Positions 42,471 through 57,400 are shown, counted from the first letter of the stretch. The stretch: DNA of 64,000 nucleotides from Amphiduros pacificus (GCA_949316495.1 OX439003.1:49425725-49489724); one strand, 5' to 3'. The notes: a model not told the origin generated them from the letters alone. A program made the numbers and translations.

Positions 42471-45400
42471 GTAAGTTCTTAACGTTTATATCTTATCTGG
42501 TATAAAGACCCACAAAAACCTTTGAGTAAAGCAGGTTGTATGAGTCTGGTGTCAGGTAAAATGGCGGGATAAAGTCTATGGTAATTTACTGACCCCGTTG
42601 ACTGAAACACAGCCCCCTCTCAATGGACCCTCACAGCATAGCAGAGGTTCACAAGGGAAGGTAAGAGTCAACCGACACAATGGACACTGGGCAAACAACG
42701 AAATATCAATAAAAAAAATCCTCGAATTTATCAGATTTGTATTGTGATAATTCCAGCATTTGTTATCAAGTTTACGAAAAGGAAAATGTCATCAATCTTT
42801 ATATTTAACTTAAGGTAACAGATATTCCTATTAATTCTCACAATAAAAAATAATTTTGATTAAATATGTTCCATATGTGTAAATTTATTTTCAATATATA
42901 GTTAAACAAACCAAGATATCAATTTTGATATGTATGTCATTGCATTGCTGTGCCTGCACGGACATGAAGGGGGAGTTGACTTTAATCCAAGATAGACAGA
43001 TAAAGATAGGTCACAACCCTGGTACCAACTCGTCACGGGTTATGTAATCCCTGAAACACGAAATGCAGCATGTCATCTTCTTGAAAATGAGAAAAGTTAG
43101 TTATTTAATTATTTTGTCATGCTTACTCTAAACAATTCACAAATATTTTGAAATAAAATAAACATAATTATGAAAATACGAGGCAATGATAAACTAAAAG
43201 AGGGCGACGTGGTGAAGCTCTAGCTTGCGTGTCCCTCTGGTGGTCATTATGCGCAGATTCAGATACCTCAGTGAGGTAAGCTAATTCTGCCTCGCTACGT
43301 TCTCCCTTGTAACAATTAGACATTAACAGGTATCACTGCCGCGCCATGAACTTTTTTATTTCCTAACGTGGCGATGGAACTTGTTATCTGAAATAAAGGG
43401 GAGGACGGTGATGAACATCTTACAAACTAATTCTTGATAAAATAAATAAATAAATAAACAAGAGAAAACAAAAACAAAAACACGTAGGGGAAATGGCAGC
43501 GGGGTGGATGTTCACATGTATGCATCAGTTTTGTGATTTTTTCACGGTGAAACTTCCAATTTGGCGCCAAAATTACACTTGCAAACTTCAACATCAGATT
43601 TACACATACATGGAAACTCCTGCATTGCTCAGTATGGTGTCGGAAAAAAATGACGCACTCCATAACGAGCTGCGTGACGCACTGATTAACGCGCTGTGTT
43701 ATACTCAACTGTGATGCTAACGATGGTAACGACATTGAACACTTGATGAAATTATGCCTAAAATGTGTATCATGTGAATAGCGTGTGAGTTACGAAAATA
43801 GAACGTGTTAATTCTCGTCCTGGAAATGTTGCTTGTTGCTTTCTCATTGCTTGTTTGTTCCTTGTTTGTTGTTTGTTGTTTGCTTGTTGCTTGCTTGTTG
43901 TTTGCTTGTTCCTTGTTTGTTCCTTGTTCCTTGTTTGTTCCTTGCTTGTTGTTTGTTCCTTGCTTGTTGTTTGTTGTTTGCTCATTCATTGCTTGTTGTT
44001 TGCTTGTTCCTTGCTTGTTCCTTGCTTGTTTTTTGCTTGTTTTTTGCTCGTTCCTTGCTTGTTCCTTGCTTGTTGTTTGCTCGTTCATTGCTTATTGTTT
44101 GCTTGTTCCTTGCTTGTTTTTTGCTCGTTCCTTGCTTGCTCCTTGCTTGTTTTTTGCTCGTTCCTTCTCACACTTTTACAACAGTCAAGATACGGTAGTA
44201 TTGATGTTTTTGCAATCTTAAACGTTCTCACTGAAGGAATATGATAAGGAAACTGTGTATCATGTGAATAGCGTGTGAGTTACCAGAATAGAACGTGTTA
44301 ATTCTCGTCCTTGAATTGTTGCTTGTTGCTTTCTCATTGCTTGTTTGTTGCTTGATCGTTATTTGCTTTTTGTTTGCTCGCTGCTTGTTCTTTGCTCGTT
44401 CCTTGCTTGTTCTTTGCTCGTGTCTGGTTTTTTGTTCGTTCCTTGCTCGTTCCTTGCTTTTCCTTGCTTGTTCCTTGCTTGTTCCTTGCTTATTGTTTGC
44501 TCGTTGCTTGCTTGTTCCTTGCTTGTTCTTGCTTATTGTTTGCTCGTTGCTTTCTTGTTTCTTGTTTGTTACTTGCCTGTTGTTTGCTCGTTCCTCGCTT
44601 GTTCCTTGCTTGTTCCTTGCTTGTTCCTTGCTTGTTCCTTGCTTGTTCCTTGCTTGTTCCTTGCTCGATGTTTGTTCTTTCATTGGCTGTTGTTTACTCG
44701 TTGCTTGCTTGTTCCTTGTCACGTTTTTACAACAGTCAAGATACGGTAGTATCGATGTTCTTGCAATCTTAAACGTTCTTGCTGAAGGAATATGATAAGG
44801 AAACACTGTGATCATATGGGAGGCAAAGAATGTACTCTCCAAATGGATGCCAAGAAAGGATTAATATTTATGTGTCCACACAGGTGGCGCTGATTCTTCA
44901 AAGACACCAGGCTAAAATTCTGCATTAGCCTTGATACATTGGCAATATACATTTCTTCAGACAGATTTTGTCCGTATAACAACATCATGTACAAAATGTT
45001 TTCCGTCTGAAACATAATACAGTAGAAGAGCCTGCAAAGCTGAATGAGGAGTTAGCAACCAATATGTACAACAACCTCATGTGTAACAATCTCATGTGTA
45101 ACAATCTCATGTGTATAACAACCACATGTGTAAGAACCTCATGTCTAACAACCACATGTGTAAGAACCTCATGTGTAACAGCATCATGTGTAACAACATC
45201 ATGTGTAAGAACCTCATGTGTATCAACCACATGTATAATAACCACATGTACAACAACCTCATGTGTAACAATCTCATGTATAACAATCTCATGTGTATAA
45301 CAACCACATGTCTAGCAACCACATGCGTAAGAACCTCATGTGTAACAGCATCATGTGTAACAACATCATGTGTAATAATATGTGTAACAACATCATGCGT

Positions 45401-48400
45401 AAGAACCTCATGTGTAACAACCACATGTGTAACAACCTCATGTGTAATAATCTCATGTGTAACAACATCATGTGTAACAACCTCATGTGTAACAATCTCA
45501 TGTTTAACAACCACATGTGTAAGAACCACATGTGTAACAACATCATGTGTATCAATCTCATGTGTAACAACTACACGTGTAACAACCTCACGTGTATAGC
45601 AACCAACGTGTAAATCAAACACATGTATAACAACCTGTACAAAAACAACATGTATTTTTGTAAACTGTAAAGTAGCTCTTATTGTAATTGTAAAGCAAAA
45701 CATAATAACAAGTGTTCTTCCCTGGGAATATTTCATTTACTCCTCTAAATAACTACTCTTATGCATCATTTATTCAACATTATAAACAATATCAGTTCTA
45801 CAGTTAAAAGACAAATCTATTAAAACTACAACTTGAACACACCCATGTTTGAAATTACTTGCTTTCCATATCAACATTGATAATATCTGAACAAAGGTCC
45901 ACGTAAAATAACCAAAATCAATATGCACTTTAAATACATAGTCGATAATGAAAACTCGGGTCATACCTCCCAATCTTATCAACTTTGACTGCACCAGTAA
46001 ATAAATGTTATCATACTTTCTTATCATAATTGTATTGATTAGAATCATCAGGATTCACCATGTACCATGCACAGCTATTTATGTTACAAATGTATATATC
46101 ATAATAATCTTGCAAGTTTAAGATGATATCAGAAAGGCAACAAATTGTAAAAAAATTATTATTGATGAATATCACTAAGAATGTGTTTTTTTCCCCTGAT
46201 ATTTTTATTCATTTTCTCTCTGTGCATCATCTTTTCTTATCACATCTTCTTCCCGGTTGTGAATCTGTTTTCATTCCCTCTACTGGTCTCCTGTTCCTAT
46301 CAGGGGACTTATTCCTGGTTGTGAATCCATTCATACCCTCTACTGGTCCCCTGTCTCTATCAGGAGACTTATTCCTGGTTGTGAATCCATTCATACACTC
46401 TACTGGTCCCCTGTCTCTATCAGGAGACTTATTCCTGGTTGTGAATCCATTCATACCCTCTACTGGTGTCCTATCTCTATCAAGGGACTTATTCCTGGTT
46501 GTGAATCCATTCATACCCTCTACTGGTCCCCTGTCTCTATCAGGGGACTTATTCCTGGTTGTGAACCCATTCATACCCTCTACTGGTCCCCTATCTCTAT
46601 CAGGAGACTTATTCCTGGTTGTGAATCCATTCATACCCTCTACTGGTCCCCTATCTCTATCAGGAGACTTATTCCTGGTTGTGAATCCATTCATACCCTC
46701 TACTGGTCCCCTCCTCTCTATCAGGGGTCTTATTCCTGGTTGTGAATCCATTCATACCCTCTACTGGTCCCCTGTCCCTATCAGGAGTCTTGACTGAACA
46801 TTAAAGGATGTCATGATTGTATTTTCAGTATATGTAGTAAGCTGCCAGGATGATGAGGTTTGGGAAGATTATAACGGCAAGCAATATTCGTTTGGCGTGT
46901 ATTCTGGAGACATCGACTACAACTGGCACCGTGCTAAAAGGCATTGCATGTACAGAGGTGGCGACATCGTCACCATTGATAGTGACAGTAAAAGATCATG
47001 GATTCAAGGAAGAGTGAGTACCCATAAAACCCCCCAGCAGACAATACTGGTTAGAATGACATGGTTAGATGTGGTTGAGACATGATCAACTTGTGGAATA
47101 TGCAAAGAAAAATGACATGAATTATTCACACGATAATAACACATCACATATACATAATTATTACGTAGTGGTTATGTTGCAATTATGTACTTTTCTAATG
47201 TATTTTATGCTTGAGGACGAACAGAAACGTATCAACGTAGTGAAATTACGTATTAACATTACTATAAATCTATCTTCTTACGCCCTATCTGTGACCTTCT
47301 CATGCCCAATCTGTGACCTTCTCATGCCCTATCTGTGACCTTCTCATGCCCTATCTGTGACCTTCTCATGCCCAATCTGTGACCTTCTCATGCCCTATCT
47401 GAGACCTTTCCACACCCTATCTGGGACCTTCCCATAACCTATATGGGACCTTATCTGGGACTTTATCTGTGACCTTCTCATGTGACCTTCCCATGCCCTC
47501 TAGGGCCTATCTGGGACCTTACCAAGGCACTCTCTGTGACCTTCTTATGCCCCATCTGGGACCTTCTTACACCATATTTGGGACTTCCGATATCTGGGAC
47601 CTCCCCACAACCTATCTGGGACCTCCCCACAACCTATCTGGGACCTCCCCATAACCTATCTGGGACCTTTTTACAACCCATAGGGTACATTAACCATAAA
47701 AATAACCATACAAAGCAATATTGAAAAAAGCATAATATATATTCCACAATTTTGTTATTAAGTAGCCTGTCTCGGTAGGTTGAGCTTGACCATTCGATGA
47801 CTAATAGATCATAATCTAAGGATCATTTTAACAAAAATATCTGTTGGAATTTATTTCAGACAAATGAATGTCCTTTCTGAAGATGATATTTTAACCATAT
47901 CATACATTTGTGATCAAATAATTTTTTATGTCTTGACAATCATATCTTAACCACATGACAAACATTTCAGCTAGCAAGTTTTTCATTTACTGGTTCAGTG
48001 TGGATTGGATACAATTATCTTCGGCAGGATGGATGGGAGTAAGTCAACAGCAACTTTGTAATTCCTTCGATATTACACTTTCAGAACTAAGTATCAGAAA
48101 TCATAAACAGTTCTCTTGCCTTTGTATTCCTAATATTAAGAATAATCGCCGCGGAAATCAGTGTAATATTACACTTTTATAGTACAATTCATAATCTTCT
48201 TAATATAAATGATCTTATATATATGCATTGTTTACTTTGAACTTTTCCGTTGCTAGGTGGTCTGACGGATCTGTGTCTACTTACACTAACTGGGCTGACG
48301 GCTGGCCCAGAGATGGAGATTACTATCACTTATGTACACGAATATTTACACGTGCAAGTGATGGGGGTAAGGTGAAAAATTCATTTCTATAAACTTTAAT

Positions 48401-51400
48401 GGTCCATGGTTCGGATCAAAATGGGGAATTCAAATATTTTAGAAATTCGGATATCCAATAGTAGATATCATTTCCACGGACAGAAAGTTGAGATAAACAT
48501 TTTCATTTGCAAGGACCATTATATGGTGGCCTGACAGTGACCGGCTGGTGGAGGACGATAGTGACTGGCTGGTAGGGTACGACAGTGACTGGCTGGTGGG
48601 GTACGACGGTGACTGGATGGTGGGGTACGACAGTGACTGGCTAGTGGGGTACGACAGTGACTGGCTGGTGGGGTATGACAGTGACTGGCTGGTGGGGTAC
48701 GACAGTGACTGGCTGGTGGGGTACGACAGTGACTGGCTGGTGGAGGACGATAGTGATTGGCTGGTGGGGTACGACGGTGACTGGCTGGTGGGGTACGACA
48801 GTGACTGGCTGGTGGGGTACCACAGTGACTGGTTGGTGGGGTACGACAGTGACTGGCTAGTGGGGTACCACAGTGACTGGTTGGTGGGGTACGACAGTGA
48901 CTGGCTAGTGGGGTACGACAGTGACTGGCTGGTGGGGGTGACAGTGACTGGCTGGTGGGGGTGACAGTGACTGGCTGGTGGCGTACAACAGTGACTGGCT
49001 GGTGGGGTACTTCCAGATATCTTGAATGGAAGTACTATTTGACAGTTCTCCTGTCCTATTGACATTTACGTTGGAAACATTCTGTTTCACTTTCTCTGAA
49101 GACTAAACCAATTTTCTGCTCAACTGTGGCCATGGGACTACTGTTTTGATATTCGCAATTACGTCATGTTATTTTCAGAGCGAAAGTGTAGTGAAATCTA
49201 TGTCTCATTTGCTGTGCCCAATCGCTGTCATGGTCCCAAAGTTGTCAATATCCACAACTTTTGAGGGAGATTGGGCAAGTGACAGCTTTGGGGCGACTAT
49301 TGACAGTCCCGGGTCGGTCATGGAAATATCCACTGGATAATGATATAACAGTTGTAATATCTAGCCGTTGAATATTGACGCCGATTTGGCAAGGGGTCCC
49401 AAAGCTGTCAATATCCATCAACTGGTTCCCTATCATTTGAAATTAAGAAAATGATCGGTTACCAGTCATTATCATTATCTTGAGTCAAGCGGGAGGTGGA
49501 AAGAATAGCCATTTATATGAATGAAACATAGATTTACTGCGATTTTGAACTGCTGTCATTGCAAATATTAAAATGGTAGTTTCAGCTGTAGTTTTGAAGT
49601 TTTGACATTTATATCTCTGCTAATAATTCACGTACAGAAATTATTTTGATATGTATGATATCATGAAAACAAGGGGAAAACAATTGTGGGTGATAAAATG
49701 TGTTTGCATGCCAACTCCTGTTGCGGCCACAGTACTATGGTCACGATTACAGCCATGGCCTAACGAAGGGTTGAAATAGAATGGCTACAATGGTCGATGT
49801 AGAAATAGTATTTTCGGTTTAATATCTGATGGGGTACCAACAAATATCATTTCCATCAATTTGAACTTTAACCCTGGATATTTCTTGACCTAAATTGATA
49901 TTTGCCGTGATACTTTTGGGAGGTGACAGTGATTGGGCAAAACATCATACATTTAAAGGGGCTATTCGTTTCACCTCCCGCTGGAGAGAAGATAATGTTT
50001 TATGACTGGGAACCCATCGTTTTCTTAATTTTAAAGGATAGGGGACCAGTTGATGGATAATGACAACTTTGGGACCCCTTATTTTGCCCAAACGCTGACA
50101 TGTCCCAAAGGCGTCACAGCAAATATCCAGCTGGGTCAAGAAATATCCAGGGTCAAAGTTCAAATAACCGGAAATGCAATTTGTGACCCATTCAAAATAT
50201 CAATCTTTTAGAGTCAAATTCAAAGCAGATTTCCGCTCAAAGATACGCATTGGTCAAAATAAATGACTTGAGGCACATCTAATTGAACCAGGAAAGAATA
50301 TTGGCATGGAATGTGATGAGACAAAGATTTCCAGTTACCTAAGAAATCAATTACATAACGTTTTGAACAGTAATAACAACTTGCCATCCCTTGTAATTTC
50401 GCTTCATGCTTGTTAACACCTTGACTCGGCCATGATTCGTTGATTTAAAGTCATGAGTGTGTTTAACACCTTTACTGGCATAATAAGATTTGAAAGTGTC
50501 AATGCTTAAATACTATTTGTTAACACTGTGGCGGCTGCAAAGAATTTCCAATATACACGACGTGCTATAATCTTGCTGAGAGAGGACCAGCCTGGGTCAA
50601 AGTTAAAATTGACCGAAATACTATTTGTGTGTACCTAACCCTTGTCCCCTTACCATAAATATCCAGTGGATATTCCCATCGTCCCAAAGCTGTCACATGC
50701 CCAAGTCCCGTCAAAGGTTGTGGATATTGACAGCTTTCGGACCATGACGGCAATTGGATACAGCAACCAGGATCCAAGCTAGTATGTAAAATAGCAGTAA
50801 AGCTTAAACCAAACGAATTTTAACCCGACACTGTCGACCCCGGCCACAGTACCGTTACACCCCCAGTCCGGCCATTGTGCTGTTACACCCTCAGTCACTG
50901 TGGGGCCACAGTACCGTTACACCCCAGTCACTGTCCGGCCACAGTACCGTTACACCCCCAGCTACTGTCCGGCCACAGTACCGTTACACCCCCAGTCACT
51001 GTCGGACAACAGTACCGCTACACCCCCAGTCACTGTCCGGCCATTGTGCTGTTACACCCCCAGTCACTGTCCGGCCATTGTGCTGTTACACCCCCAGTCA
51101 CTGTCTGGCCACTGTGCTGTTACACCCTCAGTCACTGTCTGGCCACTGTGCTGTTACACCCCCAGTCACTGTCCGGCCACAGTACCGTTACACCCCTAGT
51201 CACTGTCCGGCCATTGTGCTGTTACACCCCCAGTCACTGTCTGGCCACTGTGCTGTTACACCCCCAGTCACTGTCCGGCCACAGTACCGTTACACCCCCA
51301 GTCACTGTCCGGCCATTGTGCTGTTACACCCTCAGTCACTGTGAGGCCACAGTACCGTTACACCCCAGTCACTGTCCGGCCACAGTACCGTTACACCCCA

Positions 51401-54400
51401 GTCACTGTCCGGCCACAGTACCGTTACACCCCCAGCCACTATCTGGCCACAGTATCGTTACACCCCCAGTCACTGTCCGGCCACAGTACCGTTACACCCC
51501 CAGTCACTGTCCGGCCACTGTGCTGTTACACCCCAGTCACTGTCAGGCCATTGTGCTGTTACACCCCCAGTCACTGTCCGGCCACAGTACCGTTACACCC
51601 CCAGTCACTGTCCGGCCACAGTACCGTTACACCCCCAGTCACTGTCCGGCCACAGTACCGTTACACCCCCAGTCACTGTCCGACCACTGTGCTGTTACAC
51701 CCCAGTCACTGTCCGGCCATTGTGCTGTTACACCCCCAGTCACTGTCCGGCCACAGTACCGTTACACCCCTAGTCACTGTCCGGCCATTGTGCTGTTACA
51801 CCCCCAGTCACTGTCGGGCCACAGTACCGTTACACCCCCAGTCACTGTCCGGCCATTGTGCTGTTACACCCCCAGTCACTGTCTGGCCACTGTGCTGTTA
51901 CACCCCCAGTCACTGTCCGGCCACAGTACCGTTACACCCCCAGTCACTGTCCGACCACTGTGCTGTTACACCCCAGTCACTGTCCGGCCATTGTGCTGTT
52001 ACACCCCCAGTCACTGTCCGACCACTGTGCTGTTACACCCCAGTCACTGTCCGGCCATTGTGCTGTTACACCCCTAGTCACTGTCCGGCCATTGTGCTGT
52101 TACACCCCCAGTCGCTGTCGGGCCACAGTACCGTTAAACCCCCAGTCACTGTCCGGCCACTGTGCTGTTACACCCCCAGTCACTGTCCGGCCATTGTGCT
52201 GTTACACCCCCAGTCACTGTCCGGCCATTTTGCTGTTACACCCCTAGTCACTGTCCGGCCATTGTCCTGTTACACCCCCAGTCACTGTCAGGCCACAGTA
52301 CCGTTAAACCCCCAGTCACTGTCCGGCCACTGTGCTGTTACACCCCCAGTCACTGTCCGGCAACAGTACCGTTACACCCCCAGTCACTGTCCTGCCATTG
52401 TGATGTTACACCCCCAGTTACTGTCCGGCCATTGTGCTGTTACACCCCAGTCACTGTCCGGCCATTGTGCTGTTACACCCCCAGTCACTATCCGGCCATT
52501 GTGCTGTTACACCCCCAGTCACTGTCCGGCCATTGTGCTGTTACACCCCAGTCACTGTCCGGCCATTGTGCTGTTATACCCCAGTCACTGTCCGGCCATT
52601 GTGCTGTTACACCCCCAGTCACTGTCCGGCCATTGTGCTGTTACACCCCAGTCACTGTCCGGCCATTGTGCTGTTATACCCCAGTCACTGTCCGGCCATT
52701 GTGCTGTTACACCCCCAGTCACTATCCGGCCATTGTGCTGTTACACCCCCAGTCACTGTCCGGCCATTGTGCTGTTACACCCCCAGTCACTTTCGGGCCA
52801 TTGTGCTGTTACACCCCAGTCACTGTCCTGCCATTGTGCTGTTACACCCCCAGTCACTGTCCGGCCATTGTGCTGTTACACCCCCAGTCACTGTCCGGCC
52901 ATTGTGTTGAAACTATTAACTACTAAAGGGGGGGGGGTTTCCGGGCAACCCGGAAACCCCCCTAGCTACGGCACTGCACAGTACCGTTACACCCCCAGTC
53001 ACTGTCCGGCCACTGTGCCGTAATGTTCAGAACAAAAGCTCTCATCCTCAAGGTTGTTAGATCAATTTTATAACTATTATTAAACGATTGTGACAATTTT
53101 CAGTTTCCCCATCAAATGGTGAATGGTACAACACCCACTGCGATAATCCCAATGGGTTTGTGTGTGAGAGGAACCTGGGCAGTACCGACCCCATCACTGT
53201 GCCTCCCACGTCCTCTATCGGTGGATACTGCCCGGAGGGATACTTCGGAGTAGGTAGGTACACGCATTGAACATAGCAAGCGTATAGTAACAGAGGTCAT
53301 GCATCGTCCTGCCTATAGACTATGGAGCATGTTCATTATGTATGAGGAAAGCTTTAGAGCAGCGTGTGTTTCTGTCCTTTCAGGGAACAAATGTTTCAAG
53401 GTTGTCGTGCTTAGCCAAGACGGTGGTCTGAACTACATGGATGCCAGGGACGAGTGCAGAAGTGGCCCTGGGATCCGCCCCGACCTCGCCTCATTCAATA
53501 ACCAACTGGAAAACGGTACACATCCCCATCCTAAACATTTTATTTAATATCATATGATACCGAGTCTTAAAATTTATCTTAAGTTATCATAAAAACATAT
53601 CTAAAACGTCTGTGATTAAAGAAGACACGTTTCTCTAAGAGTGAATATGACTGAGATATGTTATTGCTTCAGCTCTGGTAACCTCCCAACTGCAGGAGTT
53701 ATCCATAGGGCTGTGGATTGGCCTCAAACGAAGTGACTTCTATGATACATGGAGATGGGAAGACAATTCTAACACACACTACACCAACTGGGGACCTTTT
53801 GAACCATCAGGCAGTGTGGTAATAATAATAATAATTGTCATAATCTAGTGTAGAAGTGGTAACCAAGGCATGAGTATCTGCCGTGTCGTTGACTAGACAT
53901 TGTCTTATAGCAATGACTCTGACATAATAGTGTCCCTTTTTACGCATCTTACTGATTTGGATTTTCATTCTTCCTATCAACACAGATCAGCCTTTCTGTT
54001 TCTTTTAGTTTCATGCATTTTATCTGGCATCACTTTAACGTTCATGTCATATATATTCCCCTGCAGGGTTCACGATGATATATAACCTTTTCCCATTTAT
54101 TGAGGGGGAGGTCTCCATGAGTTCCATGGTTTTGGTTTTAGGCGCAGCGAGTGAGTTTCTGAAGAATGGGAATGTGGTACTCCTCCTGCACGCACGCTTA
54201 TGATTCGCAGTCAGTTATCAAACATATATAGGGTGTATCTTCTATTCATTCTCACGTGTCCGCATATGTTTTGAACCAAAAATCGTTCTGACATTGTATG
54301 ATGATATTTGGCAGGATCACTGCGCTAAGGTGTGATACCTTCTTAGTTAGTGATGTCATATTTACATTGTATGATGATATTTGACATGATCACTGCTCTG

Positions 54401-57400
54401 AGGTGTGGTACCTGGCCGAAATAGCTCAATTGGTAGAGTATTCTCCTTGAGATCCAGGGGTTCTAGGTTCGAATCCTGGCCAGTTACTATCAACCGCTAT
54501 GAGCAGACATTGATTGTCTGGTATCAGCGGTATATAAATGTCAGCTTTACTTTTCTTTACCTTCTGTGTTAGTGATGTCATATTTACATTGTATGATTAT
54601 ATTTGGTAGGATCATTGCGCTGAGGTGTGGTACTTGCCTGGACCGCCTGGTACCTGGAACAACATCGACTGCTCCTCCTCTAGAGGATATATTTGTCAGA
54701 CGTTCAAAGGTAATACACACATTGTATATCATACCAAAAAGCTTACCACTCAAAAAACAAACCACTAGATTTGAATGAATATATGAGGAATTCAGAGGTT
54801 AAAATGCTCATCTTTGAGTTACTTGAGTATTTGAGGCATATTTTCTAAAGTCATGAGTGTAATTTACTTGTGTTATAGTACATTTTCGGACTTAAATTCG
54901 TAAACATGTCATTTTATTGAAATAAATCTGGTGCAACATGGGAATGACATTTTTCAATGGAATGTCGTTGGATTTCTAGATGCAAGCAACATTGTTAACA
55001 CCCCTAACCCCACAACACCTAATGAGTGCAAGGCAGGCTACACCGCCTACTGGTACGGATGCTACAAGGTGAGACACAGTAACATTTAACATCACCATCA
55101 GTTTGAGAATGTTGATTATTACACAATGGTAATTAAACATCGGATGATCAAACGATGATCACGCTCATAATCTTCCATCCTTTTCAAAATAATTCGTTAT
55201 TGGGTAATCGTGAAGAAACCTAATGAGTTCTTGACATATATTCAAAAGGTGGACACAACTTTAAGGAACTTTGATGAGGCCAAAATTTCTTGTCAAAATG
55301 ATGGTGGGCAACTTGCATCAATCCACGCTGCTGCCGAGAATGCCGCATTGTGGACCGAAGTGATCCAGTCAGGACAGTCAATGTGGATAGGGTTCAACGA
55401 CCCAGGCGTAAGTGCCAGACAGTATATCTATTATAAGTAGGGGTTTCAACGACCCAGGCGTAAGTGCCAGACCCAGTATATCCATTATAAGTAGGGGTTT
55501 CAACGACCCAGGCGTAAGTGCCAGACCCAGTATATACATTATAAGTAGGGGATTCAATAACCCAGGCGTAAGTGCCAGACAGTATATCCATTATAAGTCA
55601 GGGTTTCAACGACACAGGCGTAAGTGCCAGACCCAGTATATACATTATAAGTAGGGGATTCAACGACCCAGGTGTAAGTGTCAGACACAATATCCATTAT
55701 AAGTAGGGGATTCAATGACCCAGGCATAAGTGTCAAACAGTATATCCATTATAAGTAGGGGATTCAACGACCAAGGCATAAGTGCCAGACAGTATATCCA
55801 TTATTAAGCCAGGGTTTCAACGACCCAGGCGTAAGTGCCAGACCCAGTATATCCATTATAAGTATGGGATTCAACGACCCAGGCCTAAGTGCCAGACAGT
55901 ATATCCATTATAAGTAGGGGATTCTACGACCCAGGCGTAAGTGTCAGACAGTATATCCATTATAAGTAGGGGATTCAACGACCCAGGCGTAAGTGTCAGA
56001 CAGTATATCCATTATAAGTAGGGGATTCAACGACCCAGGCGTAAGTGTCAGACAGTATATCCATTATAAGTAGGGGATTCAACGACCCAGGCGTAAGTGC
56101 CAGACAGTATATCCATTATAAGTAGGGGATTCAATGACCCAGGCGTAAGTGCCAGACAGTATATCCATTATAAGTAGGGGATTCAACGACCCAGGTGTAA
56201 GTGTCAGACAGTATATCCATTATAAGTAGGGGATTCAACGACCCAGGCGTAAGTGCCAGACAGTATATCCATTATAAGTAGGGGATTCAACGACCCAGGT
56301 GTAAGTGTCAGACAGTATATCCATTATAAGTCGGGGATTCAATGACCCAGGCATAAGTGCCAGACCCAGTATATACATTATAAGTCGGGGATTCAACGAC
56401 CCAGGCATAAGTGCCAGACAGTATATCCATTATAAGTAGGGATTTCAACGACCCAGGCATAAATGCCAGACGCTATATCCTTTATAAGTAGGGGATTCAA
56501 CGACCCAGGCGTAAGTGCCAGACACTATATCCATTATAAGTAGGGGATTCAACGACCCAGGCGTAAATGCCAAACACTATATCCATTATAAGCTGGGGAT
56601 TCAACTCCCCAGGCGTAAGTGTCAGACACAGTATATCCATATATGTAGAGGATGTCTCACTTTAAGTCTCGAGTATAATATTCTCATTACGAGTGTGGCT
56701 TTTTGTTAGAAGTGCAAGACACAATAATTAAAGATATAAGTGTAAGATTCAATGATTTTGCTAAAGGTGCAAGTCAAGTACAAAGTAACATTTTTATTAC
56801 AGTTTATTCATAATCGAGTATATTTTATGAGACATCAATTCCATTTCAGAATACAAATGAATATGTATGGACTGACCACTGGGCAGTGACGTATACCCAC
56901 TGGGGAGCTAACGAACCAGCACAGTCAGAAGGAGGGGGTTGTGTTTATATGGGAACAGATGGGAGATGGTTTGACACCCTCTGCACTTCCAGATTAGCTT
57001 CTGTTTGTAAAATAACCTCAGGTAATTATAAGATATCATTGCACATTCCTTTGGAACATCGTGCCAAAACCTCTGTCTGATATACTGACTGCTTGACAGG
57101 AGATTCGTGTATAAATTAGCGTCCTCAATTGAGTAGACACATTGATGAACTAACACTGTTATTCTAGAGTTATTTTGATATTTTCTTCATCTCATGAATA
57201 ACGTTTATGGTTCAGTTGCTCCGCTGACGACTCCAGCTCCTCTGGAAGGAGTGTGTCCAGGAGGAGAGCAGGGACAGGACACCAGCGACACATGGGTGGA
57301 GTTCGGCAATTACTGCTATCATTTTGCCCCCTATGAATCTGCGAATTGGGTAACCGCCAACTTCCGTTGCACAGGACTGCATCCTTTGGCCAGCCTGCCT

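Noticed and set aside
43717-44842. Gln/Asn/Lys-rich and Cys/Leu-rich frames on both strands
   Set aside because: They are simple-repeat translation of the CTTGTTCCTTG-type arrays.
45061-45610. CRISPR-like array
   Set aside because: Regular short units without unique spacers in an animal intron; it is a minisatellite. This applies to all other arrays in the window.
46123-46797. A 224-codon frame with 20-residue repeats just before receptor exon 2
   Set aside because: It is a 60-bp minisatellite in intron 1; exon 2 is preceded by its own acceptor and fits exon 1 in phase.
50875-53023. Two long plus-strand open frames (400 and 560 codons) of Pro/His/Cys-rich repeats
   Set aside because: They lie within a 33/34-bp minisatellite in intron 4 of the receptor gene, several frames are open at once, and there is no start context or domain.
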